In this document: in pieces, positions 1-9,285 of the stretch
How positions within the stretch are numbered: position 1 is the first letter of the stretch
How the letters are laid out: every line of letters starts with the position of its first letter
Origin: Martinezella rhizogenes
GTDB taxonomy: Bacteria; Pseudomonadota; Alphaproteobacteria; Rhizobiales; Rhizobiaceae
Assembly: GCA_013322215.1 (NCBI GenBank)
Contig: JAAMEZ010000056.1
Coordinates: 310,001 to 374,000, forward strand
Reading direction: 5' to 3'
Length of the DNA: 64,000 bases
Program-made: the position numbers and the translations under genes
Notes under the pieces: generated by a model
The model's input: the letters and a program-made list of their open reading frames with translations, nothing else
Told to the model about the DNA's origin: nothing
Databases searched by the model: none

Positions 1-911
1 CTGCCGCCGCCACTGACGACGACCTTGCTCGGTCTGCGCGGCAAAAGATCCAGCGCCTTGCCGACGGCGCTTGCCGTGAAGGCTGACAGCGTGGCGGCAC
101 CGTCTTCCGGACCAAGGCCATCCGCCATGGAGGCACCGAAATCGAACCGATCCAGCGACTTCGGATAGGGCGCAGTCAGATAGGGATGCTGCAGCAGCTT
201 TTCGAGCCGTGCCTCATCGACCTTGCCGGCGCGCCCAAGCGCACCGTCGCGATCCATCTCCCCGAGCCCGTGGGATTTGATGAAATCGTTCAAGGGCGCG
301 TTGGCCGGGCCTGTATCGAAAGCAACGAAATTGCCCTCGCCATCCCACCAGGTGACATTGGCAACGCCGCCGAGATTGAGAATGGCCACCTCTCCTGCCG
401 CACCCGCTCCGCGCAACAGCGCGGTGTGATAGGCTGCGGCAAGCGGTGCGCCCTGCCCACCGGCGCGCATGTCGGCCGAGCGGAAATCATAGGCGACCTT
501 TGTGCCGAGGATCGAACGCATCAGCTCACCATCACCAAGCTGGCGCGTCTGCCCCAACCTGTCCTTCTGCGGTGCCCGATGCAAGACCGTCTGGCCATGA
601 AAGCCGACGACGCCGATATCGGCCATCGTCATGCCGTTGTCTTCGACCAGTTCCCTGACCGCCTCCGACTGGGCTCGCGTCAGCGCCTCCTCGGCGGCCT
701 TGAAGATTGCCGGCTCAGGCCCTTCGAAATTCCATGCCCGGGCCTGCCGCAGCGTCTCTTCCAGCAACTCCCGAATCCAGCTGGGATAAGGCGCCAGAAC
801 ATAGGGCCCGAACTCCTCGATCCGCTCGCCGTCCGTCTTCAGCATGGCGACATCGATATTGCCGTCAAGGACGGTCCCGGTCATCAGACCGACTGCCCAG
901 ATTGGTTCCAT
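1..911 (-). CDS. anmK: Anhydro-N-acetylmuramic acid kinase, 3' end outside window
   Basis: AnmK hydrolyses the 1,6-anhydro bond of anhydro-MurNAc and phosphorylates the sugar to MurNAc-6-phosphate in the cytoplasm, the step before MurQ. The visible 303 residues start MEPIWAVGLMTGT and carry the ATP-binding signature GLMTGT..DG (family consensus GxMSGTSxDG), then LNLGGVANVT and AFDTGPANAP, which matches the region of the family's catalytic aspartate; the visible part ends in VVVSGGG. The ATG at 911 has an AGGAG 7 bases upstream that overlaps the stop region of the preceding hydrolase gene. It is the last visible gene of the murQ operon. The C-terminus lies beyond base 1. Confidence 0.93.
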   Translation of the reverse strand, partial: MEPIWAVGLMTGTVLDGNIDVAMLKTDGERIEEFGPYVLAPYPSWIRELLEETLRQARAWNFEGPEPAIFKAAEEALTRAQSEAVRELVEDNGMTMADIGVVGFHGQTVLHRAPQKDRLGQTRQLGDGELMRSILGTKVAYDFRSADMRAGGQGAPLAAAYHTALLRGAGAAGEVAILNLGGVANVTWWDGEGNFVAFDTGPANAPLNDFIKSHGLGEMDRDGALGRAGKVDEARLEKLLQHPYLTAPYPKSLDRFDFGASMADGLGPEDGAATLSAFTASAVGKALDLLPRRPSKVVVSGGG

Positions 912-921
912 GGTCAGGCTC

Positions 922-1941
922 CTATGCTGCGTTGACGTGATCGCTGACGGCCTGACGAAGCGCCAGTATGCCGCTGTCGAAATGGCGTGTCGGATGAATG
1001 CGGTTGGTGAGCAAGGTCCAGGCCCTGCCCCTGTCGAAGTCGATCCAGAGCGCCGTACCGGTGAAGCCCGTATGGCCGATGGTTCCGGACGAGCAGAGAG
1101 CGCCGCCATGCCAGCCGTCATGAGGCCGCTCCCAGCCATGGGTGCGCGTTGCCGAAAGCGGCGTCCGCATCAGGGCGATCGATTGGGCAGATGCGCCGCT
1201 ACCGTCAAGTAATCCCCTTGCAAAATCGAGGATCGCGTCAGCCGTTCCGAACAGGCCGGCATGGCCGGCGCCCTGCAGCGCCGAGCAATTGTCGTCATGG
1301 ACTTCGCCCGACAGGATGCGATGCCGCCAGGTGCAGTCTTCGGTCGCGGCGGCGAGCTCGGGCGGCGCAGAGAAGGCAAAACCCGGGCCTGCGTCCATGG
1401 CCCGAATGGTTTGTCCGGCCAGTCGTTCCAGCGCAAAACCGAGCAGGATGAAATTGATATCGGAATAGACGGGTGGCCCGGCACGCCATTCGCGCTGGAG
1501 GATGAAGGCGCGCAGGAGATCCGGGTCGCGACCGTAGGTATAGATCGGTTCGACCGCTGGAAACGGCGTCTGATGCCCGAGGCACTGGCGAAACGTCACC
1601 TTTCGTTCCCATGCTTCGGCGCTGTATTGGCGAAGATCGGGCAGGAGCGTCGTCAGCGGCGCATCGAGGTCGATCGTGCCGGCTTCCGCCAAGGCCAGAA
1701 TGCGCGGCGTGGTGAAAATAACCTTGGTGAGCGACGCAAGATCGAACCAGGTATCGGCGAGCATCGGCCTGGCGCTCGGCACCTTCTGCGCTGAGCCGCT
1801 GGCGCGAACCTGCCGGTTGCCGTCGAGATCGATCATGCCAAGCACGCCGCCGGGAATGCGTGCCGCCGCGACCGATTGTTCGAGCGGCGTGAGGGCCCGA
1901 TCGAAACGTTCTTGAAACTGCATGCTCCCCCCTGTTGCCAT
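922..1941 (-). CDS. Beta-lactamase-family serine hydrolase, possibly an AmiE-like MurNAc-L-Ala amidase
   Basis: A 339-residue class C beta-lactamase/esterase-fold protein. The three active-site motifs are visible: S70-L-T-K73, Y159-S-D and a C-terminal GHTGFTG. No signal peptide is evident, so a cytoplasmic location is likely. In Bacillus, the beta-lactamase-family protein AmiE of the murQ cluster removes peptides from MurNAc; the position between murQ, a peptide importer and anmK suggests the same job here, but this is inference, and an esterase or carboxypeptidase role is possible. The ATG at 1941 is preferred for its AAGGAG at 7 bases; an ATG at 1923 is a fallback. It starts 16 bases after the ATPase gene. 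Confidence 0.8.
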   Translation of the reverse strand: MATGGSMQFQERFDRALTPLEQSVAAARIPGGVLGMIDLDGNRQVRASGSAQKVPSARPMLADTWFDLASLTKVIFTTPRILALAEAGTIDLDAPLTTLLPDLRQYSAEAWERKVTFRQCLGHQTPFPAVEPIYTYGRDPDLLRAFILQREWRAGPPVYSDINFILLGFALERLAGQTIRAMDAGPGFAFSAPPELAAATEDCTWRHRILSGEVHDDNCSALQGAGHAGLFGTADAILDFARGLLDGSGASAQSIALMRTPLSATRTHGWERPHDGWHGGALCSSGTIGHTGFTGTALWIDFDRGRAWTLLTNRIHPTRHFDSGILALRQAVSDHVNAA

Positions 1942-1957
1942 CTCGCCTCTCCTTCGC

Positions 1958-3697
1958 TCAGGCTTCCGCCAAAGCGATGTGATCCGGCGCGAAGCGGCGC
2001 CACTCGGGAACGACCGGCTCGAAGCCCAGGGGTCGCACCAGCGACGGAACCTGGCGTGTGTCGAGCGTGAAGTTTTCCTTGCGCCGCGCAACCATCGGAA
2101 CCGCTGCGATCAGCCGCCTGGTATAGGAATGCTTGGGCTCCGACAAGACGGAGGCAGCATCGCCGATCTCGACGATCTGTCCGGCATAGATCACCGCGAT
2201 GCGATGAGCGATGCGCTCCACGACCGCCATGTCATGCGAGATGAACAGATAGGCAAGCCCGTATTCGCGCTGCAGTTCGATCAGCAATTCCAGAACCTGC
2301 GCCTGAACGGACACGTCGAGCGCCGACACCGCTTCGTCGAGCACCAGCACGGAAGGGTTCAACATCAGCGCACGCGCGATGCAAAGTCTCTGACGCTGGC
2401 CGCCTGAAAACTCATGCGGGTAGCGCTCAAGGGCATTTTCCGGCAAGCCCACGCGCTTCAAAAGCATGGTCATCCGCTCCCGCGTTTCGGCGGAAATGCG
2501 GCCACCCGCGGCGATCACCGGTTCGGCGAGGATGTTGTCGACGCGCAGTCTCGGATTAAGCGAGGCATAGGGGTTTTGGAACACCATCTGCACGGCGCTG
2601 GTGCGATCGGCAGCCTTGCCGGCATTGGTCGTAAACGTGCCGCGCGTCGACTTGACCAGTCCGAGGATCGCCCGCGCAGTCGTGGATTTGCCCGAGCCGC
2701 TCTCGCCGACGATCGCCAGCGTCTCGCCGGGCATCAGATCGAAGCCGACCCCTTCGACGGCATGGACCGCGCCGGCCGACCGCCGCAGGAAGCTGCCCTT
2801 GACCGGGAAGCGGACAGTCAAGCCGTCCACTTTCAGCGCCGGCTTGGCTTGCGTCTCGTCACGCTGAAAATCCGTGCGCGCGGCCTGCCCTGAAGCGAAA
2901 TGCGGGACGGAATGCAGGAGATGCTGGGTGTAGGGGTGCTTGGGATGATCGAGGATCTGATTGAGCTCGCCCTGTTCCACCGCTTGGCCGGCCTGCATCA
3001 CCATCACCTTGTCGGCAATGCCGGCAACAAGGCCGATATCATGCGTAATGAAGATCATCGACATGCCCGTCTCGCGCTTCAGTTCGGCGAGCAGCGCCAT
3101 GATCTGCGCCTGGACGGTGACATCAAGCGCCGTGGTCGGCTCATCGGCGATCAGCAGGCGCGGATTGCAGGCAAGCGCGGTCGCGATCATCACACGCTGG
3201 AGCATGCCGCCGGAAAGCTGGTTCGGGCAATAGGTGAGACGGCGCGCGGCATCGGGAATGCGCACGCGATCCAGGGCATCTTTGGCGGCGGCCTTTGCCT
3301 GGCTTCCCGTCAGGCCACGATGCAGCCGAAACGATTCCTCGATCTGCGTGCCGATGGTGAGAACCGGATTAAGGGACGTCATCGGCTCCTGGAAGATCAT
3401 GCCGATCTCGGCGCCACGGATCTTCGTCAGCTCCGCTTCGCTGGCCTTGGTGAGATCCAGAATATTGTTGTCGGCACGCTTGAGGCGGATCGACCCGCCG
3501 ATGATGCGGCCGCCGCCGAAATCGACGAGACGATTGATCGACAGTGCTGTGACCGACTTGCCCGAACCGCTCTCGCCGACGATTGCCAACGTCTCGCCGG
3601 CTTCAAGATCGAAGCTGACGCCGCGAACGATGGGATTGGCCTCAGGGTTACGCCCGAAACCGACGCGAAGATCGGAAACCGAGAGAAGCGGTGTCAT
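1958..3697 (-). CDS. Peptide/nickel-type ABC importer, fused dual ATPase
   Basis: 579 residues with two complete ABC ATPase domains in one chain, as in YejF and GsiA, replacing separate DppD and DppF subunits. Domain 1 (about residues 5-255) has Walker A GESGSGKS, signature LSGGM and Walker B LLIADEP. Domain 2 (about 290-540) has Walker A GESGSGKST, signature FSGGQRQR and Walker B VLVLDEA. Each domain is followed by the HPYTQ/HSYTR-type sequence seen in oligopeptide ATPases. It energises the permeases encoded just upstream; its start overlaps the preceding permease stop by four bases, so coupling is expected. The substrate is probably a muropeptide or related peptide, judged from the operon. 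Confidence 0.92.
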   Translation of the reverse strand: MTPLLSVSDLRVGFGRNPEANPIVRGVSFDLEAGETLAIVGESGSGKSVTALSINRLVDFGGGRIIGGSIRLKRADNNILDLTKASEAELTKIRGAEIGMIFQEPMTSLNPVLTIGTQIEESFRLHRGLTGSQAKAAAKDALDRVRIPDAARRLTYCPNQLSGGMLQRVMIATALACNPRLLIADEPTTALDVTVQAQIMALLAELKRETGMSMIFITHDIGLVAGIADKVMVMQAGQAVEQGELNQILDHPKHPYTQHLLHSVPHFASGQAARTDFQRDETQAKPALKVDGLTVRFPVKGSFLRRSAGAVHAVEGVGFDLMPGETLAIVGESGSGKSTTARAILGLVKSTRGTFTTNAGKAADRTSAVQMVFQNPYASLNPRLRVDNILAEPVIAAGGRISAETRERMTMLLKRVGLPENALERYPHEFSGGQRQRLCIARALMLNPSVLVLDEAVSALDVSVQAQVLELLIELQREYGLAYLFISHDMAVVERIAHRIAVIYAGQIVEIGDAASVLSEPKHSYTRRLIAAVPMVARRKENFTLDTRQVPSLVRPLGFEPVVPEWRRFAPDHIALAEA

Positions 3698-4533
3698 ACC
3701 GTGGACCTCCGCATCTTCGGATCAAGGATATCGCGCAGGGCATCGCCGAGCAGGTTGAAGCCGAGAATGGAGATCATAATGGTCACGCCCGGGAAGATCA
3801 GCAGCCACGGCGCTGTTTCCATGAGATTGCGGCTGTCGCTCAGCATCAGGCCCAGAGAGGATGCCGGCGGCTGTGTTCCCAGGCCGAGGAAGCTTAAGCC
3901 CGCCTCGGTCAGCAACGACCAGGCAAGCGCCAGCGTCACTTGCACCGTCAAAGGCGCCACGAGATTGAGCAGGAGGTGGCGCGTCAAAATATAGGAGCGA
4001 CTGCTGCCGAAAGTGCGGGCCGCATCGACGAAATCACGCCCCTTCAGCGAAAGAGCCGGGCCGCGTACGACACGGGTGAAGATCGGCGTATAGACGATCG
4101 CGATCGCAGCAACGCTGGTCCAGGTGCCAGGACCGACGATGGCGATGATCAAAAGCGCAAGCAGGATCGCCGGAAAGGCCAGAAGCACATCCATGGTGCG
4201 CATGATGACGCCGTCCCAGCGCTTGCCCGACCAGGCGGCGGTCAGGCCGAGTACGGTGCCGACCAGGGTCGCTAGCGCAACCGAAAAGAAGGCAACGGTG
4301 AAAGATTCGCCAACGCCATTCATCAAGCGGCTGGCCACATCGCGCCCCAGCAGGTCGGTACCCATCCAATATGCAAAATTGGGCGATTGCAGGCGAGCCA
4401 ACGGATTGCGCGCCACGGGATCATTAGGCGTCAGGCCAAGCACACCAAGGATGGCAATGATGATGTAGACGAGCACAATCACGCCGCCGATCCGGCCGCT
4501 CATATGGGAAAAAATGGCCTTGGCGATCCGCAT
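3694..4533 (-). CDS. Peptide-type ABC importer, DppC-like permease
   Basis: 279-residue inner-membrane permease of the DppC/OppC type. It has an N-terminal membrane segment, the soluble stretch GTDLLGRDVASRLMNG typical of DppC proteins, several further hydrophobic helices, and the EAA cytoplasmic loop (DAARTFGSSRSYILTRHLL) that contacts the ATPase. Its stop overlaps the ATPase start, and its start shares one base with the end of the upstream permease, so the three genes are translationally coupled. It is a membrane half of the importer in the murQ operon. Confidence 0.92.
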   Translation of the reverse strand: MRIAKAIFSHMSGRIGGVIVLVYIIIAILGVLGLTPNDPVARNPLARLQSPNFAYWMGTDLLGRDVASRLMNGVGESFTVAFFSVALATLVGTVLGLTAAWSGKRWDGVIMRTMDVLLAFPAILLALLIIAIVGPGTWTSVAAIAIVYTPIFTRVVRGPALSLKGRDFVDAARTFGSSRSYILTRHLLLNLVAPLTVQVTLALAWSLLTEAGLSFLGLGTQPPASSLGLMLSDSRNLMETAPWLLIFPGVTIMISILGFNLLGDALRDILDPKMRRSTV

Positions 4534-5492
4534 CAGCCTTCTCCCAGGCGGACGCGCGGATCAAGCGCGACATAGGCGAGATCGACGAGCAGGTTGACGA
4601 TCATGAAGTTGAAGGCAATGAACAGGACGCAGCCTTGCACCAGCGCATAATCGCGCTGCTGGATTGCATCCAGGACCAGACGTCCCAGTCCCGGCAAGGC
4701 ATAGATCTGCTCGACCAGCACGGCGCCGCCAAGTAGATAACCGAACTCGACGCCGCTCAGCGTCACCACAGGGATCAGCGCATTCGGCAAGGCATGGCGC
4801 CAGATGACGCCGCGCGCCGGCACACCACGGCTGCGGGCCGTCCGCACATAATCATCACTCAAGACATCGAGCATGGCAGAACGTACGACGCGCGTCACCG
4901 AGGCTGCGAAGGCGAAGCCGAGAGTTAGTGCGGGCAGGATCATCTGGCCGAGATTCTCGAGCGGGTTTTCCCAAAGGGGCGTGAAGGCGCCCATGGTCGG
5001 CAACACCCCGAAACCGGCGGACAGAGCATAGATTAACAGCAGGCCGAGAACGAAATTCGGCGTGGACTGCCCGATCATGGCAACGATGCGCACGGCAAGA
5101 TCGGAGAGCTTTTCGTTTCGCGTGGCGGCAAAGACGCCAGCCGGCAGGCCGATGGCGAGCGCGATCACCATGGAAAGCAAGGCGAGCTCGAGCGTCAGTG
5201 GAAAGCGCTCAAGGATAATATCCAGCACCGGCTTGCCGTAGGTGACGGAAATGCCGAGGTTGCCCTGGAATACTCCGAGCAACCAATGCCAATATTGAGT
5301 AGGCCAGGGTTGATCGATGCCGAAATAGGCGGCAAGTGCCTGACGCTGCTCCGGTGTCAGCAGGCCCGCATTGGTTCCGAGCATCGCCGTGATCGCATCG
5401 CCCGGCACCAGCCGGATGGCGACGAAGACGAAGATGGACACGCCCAGCATGATCAGCGGGAATGTCATCAACCGGCGCGTCAGGTATGCCAT
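4533..5492 (-). CDS. Peptide-type ABC importer, DppB-like permease
   Basis: 319-residue permease of the DppB/OppB type. The N-terminal helix is followed by the family's IRLVPGDAI sequence, then a periplasmic loop with YFGIDQPWPTQYWHW, and later the EAA loop (TARSRGVPARGVIWRHAL). It pairs with the DppC-like permease. About 130 bases separate it from the upstream substrate-binding-protein gene, and that gap holds a stem-loop, an arrangement that usually lowers permease expression relative to the binding protein. Confidence 0.92.
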   Translation of the reverse strand: MAYLTRRLMTFPLIMLGVSIFVFVAIRLVPGDAITAMLGTNAGLLTPEQRQALAAYFGIDQPWPTQYWHWLLGVFQGNLGISVTYGKPVLDIILERFPLTLELALLSMVIALAIGLPAGVFAATRNEKLSDLAVRIVAMIGQSTPNFVLGLLLIYALSAGFGVLPTMGAFTPLWENPLENLGQMILPALTLGFAFAASVTRVVRSAMLDVLSDDYVRTARSRGVPARGVIWRHALPNALIPVVTLSGVEFGYLLGGAVLVEQIYALPGLGRLVLDAIQQRDYALVQGCVLFIAFNFMIVNLLVDLAYVALDPRVRLGEG

Positions 5493-5508
5493 TGCAATTC
5501 CTCAAGAA

Positions 5509-5575
5509 CAATTCCAGCAAATATGCGAAGTAACTTCCGCTGGAATTGTGTGAAAACAAGGAGGTAGAGAGTTTC
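5509..5575. repeat. Palindromic intergenic element, copy A
   Basis: CAATTCCAGC (5509-5518) pairs with GCTGGAATTG (5539-5548) across a 20-base loop. The stem is followed by a tail GTGTGAAAACAAGGAGG continuing to about 5575. The right arm and tail resemble those of the copy near 41393-41450. It lies within the transcript between the binding-protein and permease genes, where it could act as an mRNA processing or partial termination structure. Confidence 0.7.
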
Positions 5576-5620
5576 TCTAACTTCGCTTGGAAGCGGAAGC
5601 TCTCTAAATCTCGGGTACTG

Positions 5621-7141
5621 TTACTTGATCGAAACCTTGCTCAGGCCGAACAGCGAGCCGGTCGGCGTCGGCACGAAGCCCACGACGTTCTTCTGCTCGG
5701 CCGTATAGCCGTAAGCCGTGTAGAGCCAGATCCAGGGCGAGACTTCGGCGATATGCTTTTCGAACTCGGCGAAAATCTCCTTGCGCTTGGCCGGATCTGT
5801 TTCGACCCGGCCCTTCTGCATCAGGCTGTCGAGCGTATCGTCGATATAGTTCGCGACCTTCTGCAGATTGCCTGATTTCGTCCAGTAACGGTTGTACATC
5901 GAATAGGGGTCGGCGCTGCCGCCGTTGAGCGCGACCGCCATGTCGAAATTGCCCTTGAGCCAGGTGTCGACATAGACGTTGAGTTCCATCACCTTGATGT
6001 CGAGCCTGATGCCGATTTCGGCGAGCTGCGACTGGATGACCTGCGCTTCGGCGGTGGCCGTCGGCGGTTCTCCGGTTGCGGCGATCACGGTTGCGGAAAA
6101 GCCGTTGGCAAAACCGGCATCGGCCATCAGCTTCTTCGCCTTGGCGACATCGCGCGTATAGCAGAAGAGCTTGCTGGGATCGGCGGCATAGAGCGGCATC
6201 GTCAGCGGCCCCGTGACCTTGCCCTCGCCGAGGGCTGCCGTATCCATCACATCCTTGCGGTCGATGGCGCAGGAGATTGCCTGGCGCACGGCCAGCTGAT
6301 CCATCGGCTTGCGCGATGGATTGAGCTGCAGGACGTTGTAGGACAGAACCGGCGTGCGGGTCAGCTGCAGCTTCGGCTCCTTCGGCACCAGCGTTGCGAC
6401 GAGCGGATCGTTGAGCAGCGCGAAATCAATCTGGCCTGTGCGCAGCGAGGCAAGGATCGCCGTTTCGTCCGGCAGCACGCTGATGTTGATGCCGTCGACG
6501 CCGGTGGCGCCGCCTGCCCAGTCCTTATTGGCGCTCAGGACTTCCTTGGAGTTCGGAACCCAGCTGTCGAGCTTGAAGGGGCCGGAGCCGATCGCCTTCG
6601 TGCCGATGGTGCCGGCAGTGATTTCGCTTGCCGGAACCACCGCCGCATTGAGGCTCGTCATGGCCGTCAAAAGCGGAACGTCGGGCTGCGAGAGGTTGAA
6701 GACAACGGTATTGGCATCGGGCGTATCAATGCTCGCGATCGACAGGAAGTTTGCGCGGGCAACCGCGGCGGTCGCCTGATCGAGAATGCGCTGGAAGGAG
6801 GCCTTGACGTCAGCCGAGGTCACCGGCGCGCCGTTCTGGAACTTTGCCTTGGCATTGAGCTTGAAGGTCAATTGCTTGCCGTCGGGCGAGAACTGCCAGC
6901 TCTCGGCAACACCCGGCACGATCTGCAGATTGCCATCGAGGCGAACGAGCGGTTCATAGATCAGTTCCAGCAATCGAATGGACGAGAAGGCCGTCTGCTT
7001 GTGCGGATCAAGCCCGGTCGCATCCTGCGACCATGCCATACGCAGCGTCGCTGCCTGCGCCGGAATCGCGACGGTCGCCAGACCAATCCCCACGGCCAGC
7101 GCTACACCCGAAATCAGCGTCTTTGCAAAATTCCCTTTCAC
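5621..7141 (-). CDS. Peptide-type ABC importer, family 5 substrate-binding protein
   Basis: 506-residue periplasmic binding protein (SBP_bac_5/DppA type). The GTG at 7141 is chosen because GGAGG lies 7 bases upstream and it opens directly into a signal peptide ending in IPAQAAT. The mature part shows family features: RMAWSQDATGLDPHKQ at the start, LLELIYEPLVR, then the LTFKLNAKAKFQNGAPVTSADV block. It captures the ligand for the two permeases and fused ATPase downstream. Lying directly after murQ, it probably binds a muropeptide or MurNAc-containing ligand; ordinary peptides cannot be ruled out. An earlier in-frame start near 7201 would overlap murQ and has no support. Confidence 0.9.
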   Translation of the reverse strand: MKGNFAKTLISGVALAVGIGLATVAIPAQAATLRMAWSQDATGLDPHKQTAFSSIRLLELIYEPLVRLDGNLQIVPGVAESWQFSPDGKQLTFKLNAKAKFQNGAPVTSADVKASFQRILDQATAAVARANFLSIASIDTPDANTVVFNLSQPDVPLLTAMTSLNAAVVPASEITAGTIGTKAIGSGPFKLDSWVPNSKEVLSANKDWAGGATGVDGINISVLPDETAILASLRTGQIDFALLNDPLVATLVPKEPKLQLTRTPVLSYNVLQLNPSRKPMDQLAVRQAISCAIDRKDVMDTAALGEGKVTGPLTMPLYAADPSKLFCYTRDVAKAKKLMADAGFANGFSATVIAATGEPPTATAEAQVIQSQLAEIGIRLDIKVMELNVYVDTWLKGNFDMAVALNGGSADPYSMYNRYWTKSGNLQKVANYIDDTLDSLMQKGRVETDPAKRKEIFAEFEKHIAEVSPWIWLYTAYGYTAEQKNVVGFVPTPTGSLFGLSKVSIK

Positions 7142-7197
7142 TTTCAGTCCTCCAAATTTTTTAAATGTCCCCGGCCGATTTTGGCCCATTGATTGTC

Positions 7198-8121
7198 TCA
7201 AGCAGTCCTGGCGTTGATGGCCTTGCGCAGGAATCCATCAGCGTTTTGCAATGCCGCGCGGGCTTCTTCAATGCCCATCCCGGTAATTTCCATGAGAATG
7301 GCAAGCTTGACGTCGTTGCCTGTGAGATCGAGCACGCGGCGCGCTTCCTGCTGCGTGCAGCCGGTCGCCTGCATGACGATGCGCGAAGCGCGTGCCACGA
7401 GCTTCTTGTTGCTAGCGCTGACATCCACCATCAGGTTCTGGTAGCTCTTGCCGATGCGGATCATGCTTGCCGTGGTCAGCATATTGAGAATGAGTTTTTG
7501 AGCCGTGCCGGATTTCAGGCGGGTCGATCCGGTCAGAATCTCCGGACCGACAACAGGCGATATGGCGAGATCGGCAATGCCGGCGATGATGGAATTCGGA
7601 TTGCAGGAGAGCGCAACCGTGAAGGCGCCGATATCCTTGGCGTAATTCAAGCCGCCGATGACATAGGGCGTGCGGCCGCTGACGGCGATGCCGACGACGA
7701 CGTCGTCCTTGGTCAGATTGACTTCCTCAAGCGCCTGGCGCCCCTGCTCCGGATCGTCCTCCGCGCCTTCGATCGAACGCCGCAGTGCATCCGGGCCGCC
7801 TGCGATCAACCCTACGACCATGTCGGGCGGCACGCTGAAGGTCGGCGGGCATTCGGAGGCATCGAGAACCCCGAGCCGGCCGCTTGTCCCCGCCCCCATG
7901 TAGACCAGCCTGCCGCCTTTCTGGAAAGCGGCCACGATCTGATTGACGGCGGCGGCGATTGCCGGAATCACCTTCTCGACGGCAACCGGAACCGTCTGAT
8001 CCTCATAATTGATCTCGCGCAGAATATCGAAGGTCGGCAAGAGATCGATATGCATCGTATTCGGATTGCGCCCTTCGGAAACCAACTGCTCCAGTTCGGA
8101 AATCAACTTCTGTTCTGTCAT
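7198..8121 (-). CDS. murQ: N-acetylmuramic acid 6-phosphate etherase
   Basis: MurQ cleaves the lactyl ether of MurNAc-6-phosphate, giving GlcNAc-6-phosphate and D-lactate in the cytoplasm. The 307-residue protein has the SEGRNPNTMHID opening, the SIS-domain phosphosugar site GAGTSGRLGVLDASECPPTF with the family's conserved acidic residue, GIAVSGRTPYVIGG, and GSTRLKSGTAQKLILNM near the C-terminus. The ATG at 8121 is preferred to one 11 codons upstream because it matches the usual MurQ N-terminus. It is the first gene after a GGAAT-N5-ATTCC palindrome and leads the importer-hydrolase-anmK series. Confidence 0.96.
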   Translation of the reverse strand: MTEQKLISELEQLVSEGRNPNTMHIDLLPTFDILREINYEDQTVPVAVEKVIPAIAAAVNQIVAAFQKGGRLVYMGAGTSGRLGVLDASECPPTFSVPPDMVVGLIAGGPDALRRSIEGAEDDPEQGRQALEEVNLTKDDVVVGIAVSGRTPYVIGGLNYAKDIGAFTVALSCNPNSIIAGIADLAISPVVGPEILTGSTRLKSGTAQKLILNMLTTASMIRIGKSYQNLMVDVSASNKKLVARASRIVMQATGCTQQEARRVLDLTGNDVKLAILMEITGMGIEEARAALQNADGFLRKAINARTA

Positions 8122-8339
8122 GGGCCTGCTCGCGAAATAACGCTTCGATATCAATAGGTCAGAGTGGCATGTTCAATCACTTTGCGATCGAACAAACTAG
8201 AACAACGATCGGTTTTCAGTCAGACGGACGATCAAAGTCAGCCGGGACTGAGGACGGCCTTTTCGGCTTCGTTCCCCGTCCATTCCCTGTTTACCTTGGT
8301 TAACACTATGTCCATTTATTCCTTTCGTCAATCTATTAA

Positions 8340-8354
8340 GGAATAAAATATTCC
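8340..8354. promoter_or_regulatory. Putative RpiR/MurR-like operator upstream of murQ
   Basis: The 15-base palindrome GGAATAAAATATTCC fits GGAAT-N5-ATTCC. The same half-sites with the same 5-base spacer recur at 10635-10649 in front of murA and the rpiR-like gene. A further ATTCC half-site lies about 20 bases away (near 8319). The site sits in the 270-base gap before murQ, so the murQ operon probably has its own regulated promoter here. The link to the RpiR protein is inferred. Confidence 0.65.
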
Positions 8355-8394
8355 ATTTCGATCGTGCGAAATTCAACCCTCCACAGATCCCTCG

Positions 8395-9285
8395 TCAGCT
8401 TTGGCAAACGGCTCTTCTGGCTAGAATAATCGCACCGGAAACCGCATCACCGTCGATCGGTTTCAGGCGGCGGCGCACGTCGGGCGCGAGCCATGGCTCG
8501 AGCGGGCTCGCAAGACCGCCAAGCAGGCACACACGCGGCGCCCCTTGATCAAACAGGCTGCGCACCAGCGTGTCGATATGGCCCGCAGCACCTTGTACGA
8601 TCCGGCGCGCGATCGCATCAGCCTGATCGGCGTGACGTAGAACCATGGGCGCAAGAGCCGCGTAGTCCGTCGCCGATGCCCGGTCCATCCACGCAACCGC
8701 CTCCATCGGATCGTTCTGGAAACGCTGCATGATTTCGGCGAGCAGCGCGGCCTTCTGTTCGCGACCATCATGGGCGCGCAGTGCCAGCTGCACGGCCTTC
8801 AGCCCGAGATAGGCGCCGCTGCCCTCATCAGAGATCGGGAATCCATAGCCGCCCACCCGCAATTGCCGCCCTTCGACGAGACCAAGCCCGATCGAGCCCG
8901 TCCCGGCAATGACGATGGCGCCGTCACGGCCGGAATGGGCACCAAGGCAGGCGCCCTCGCCGTCGCTGATGAAGGCGATGCTGGCGAAGGGATGTTCTAT
9001 CGCCTTCAGGGCGGCAAGCGCGCCCTTGCGGCCGATCCCTGCCAATCCGACACCGGCATGAATGCGACTGATATCGGCGGCACTCAACCCTGCTTCCTCG
9101 ATGGCAGCGTCAAAGGCTCTTGAAATCGACGCCCATGCTTCGGCAATCCCGAGCCGGGTGGTTGCCGGCCCGGACAGTCCCTGCCCCAAGACCGCGCCTT
9201 CGGCATCCTCGATGCGAGCCCGGCAACCAGTGCCGCCACCATCAATGCCGAGGAAATATGGAGTGTTTTCCAGTGCGGCAGTCAT
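8395..9285 (-). CDS. BadF/BadG-type sugar kinase, probably GlcNAc or related amino-sugar kinase
   Basis: 296-residue ASKHA-fold kinase. The phosphate-1 loop FLGIDGGGTGCRA lies near residue 15, the GTGSIGLG loop near 128, and an SDEGSGAYLG stretch follows; these features are shared with GlcNAc and glucosamine kinases of the BadF/BadG/BcrA/BcrD family. It would phosphorylate free amino sugar released in cell-wall salvage. The start overlaps the end of murA by four bases, so the two are coupled. The exact substrate (GlcNAc, GlcN or MurNAc) cannot be decided from the sequence. Confidence 0.85.
   Translation of the reverse strand: MTAALENTPYFLGIDGGGTGCRARIEDAEGAVLGQGLSGPATTRLGIAEAWASISRAFDAAIEEAGLSAADISRIHAGVGLAGIGRKGALAALKAIEHPFASIAFISDGEGACLGAHSGRDGAIVIAGTGSIGLGLVEGRQLRVGGYGFPISDEGSGAYLGLKAVQLALRAHDGREQKAALLAEIMQRFQNDPMEAVAWMDRASATDYAALAPMVLRHADQADAIARRIVQGAAGHIDTLVRSLFDQGAPRVCLLGGLASPLEPWLAPDVRRRLKPIDGDAVSGAIILARRAVCQS

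Noticed and set aside
186..935. Plus-strand open frame at the left edge
   Set aside because: Antisense to anmK, whose motifs are clear on the minus strand.
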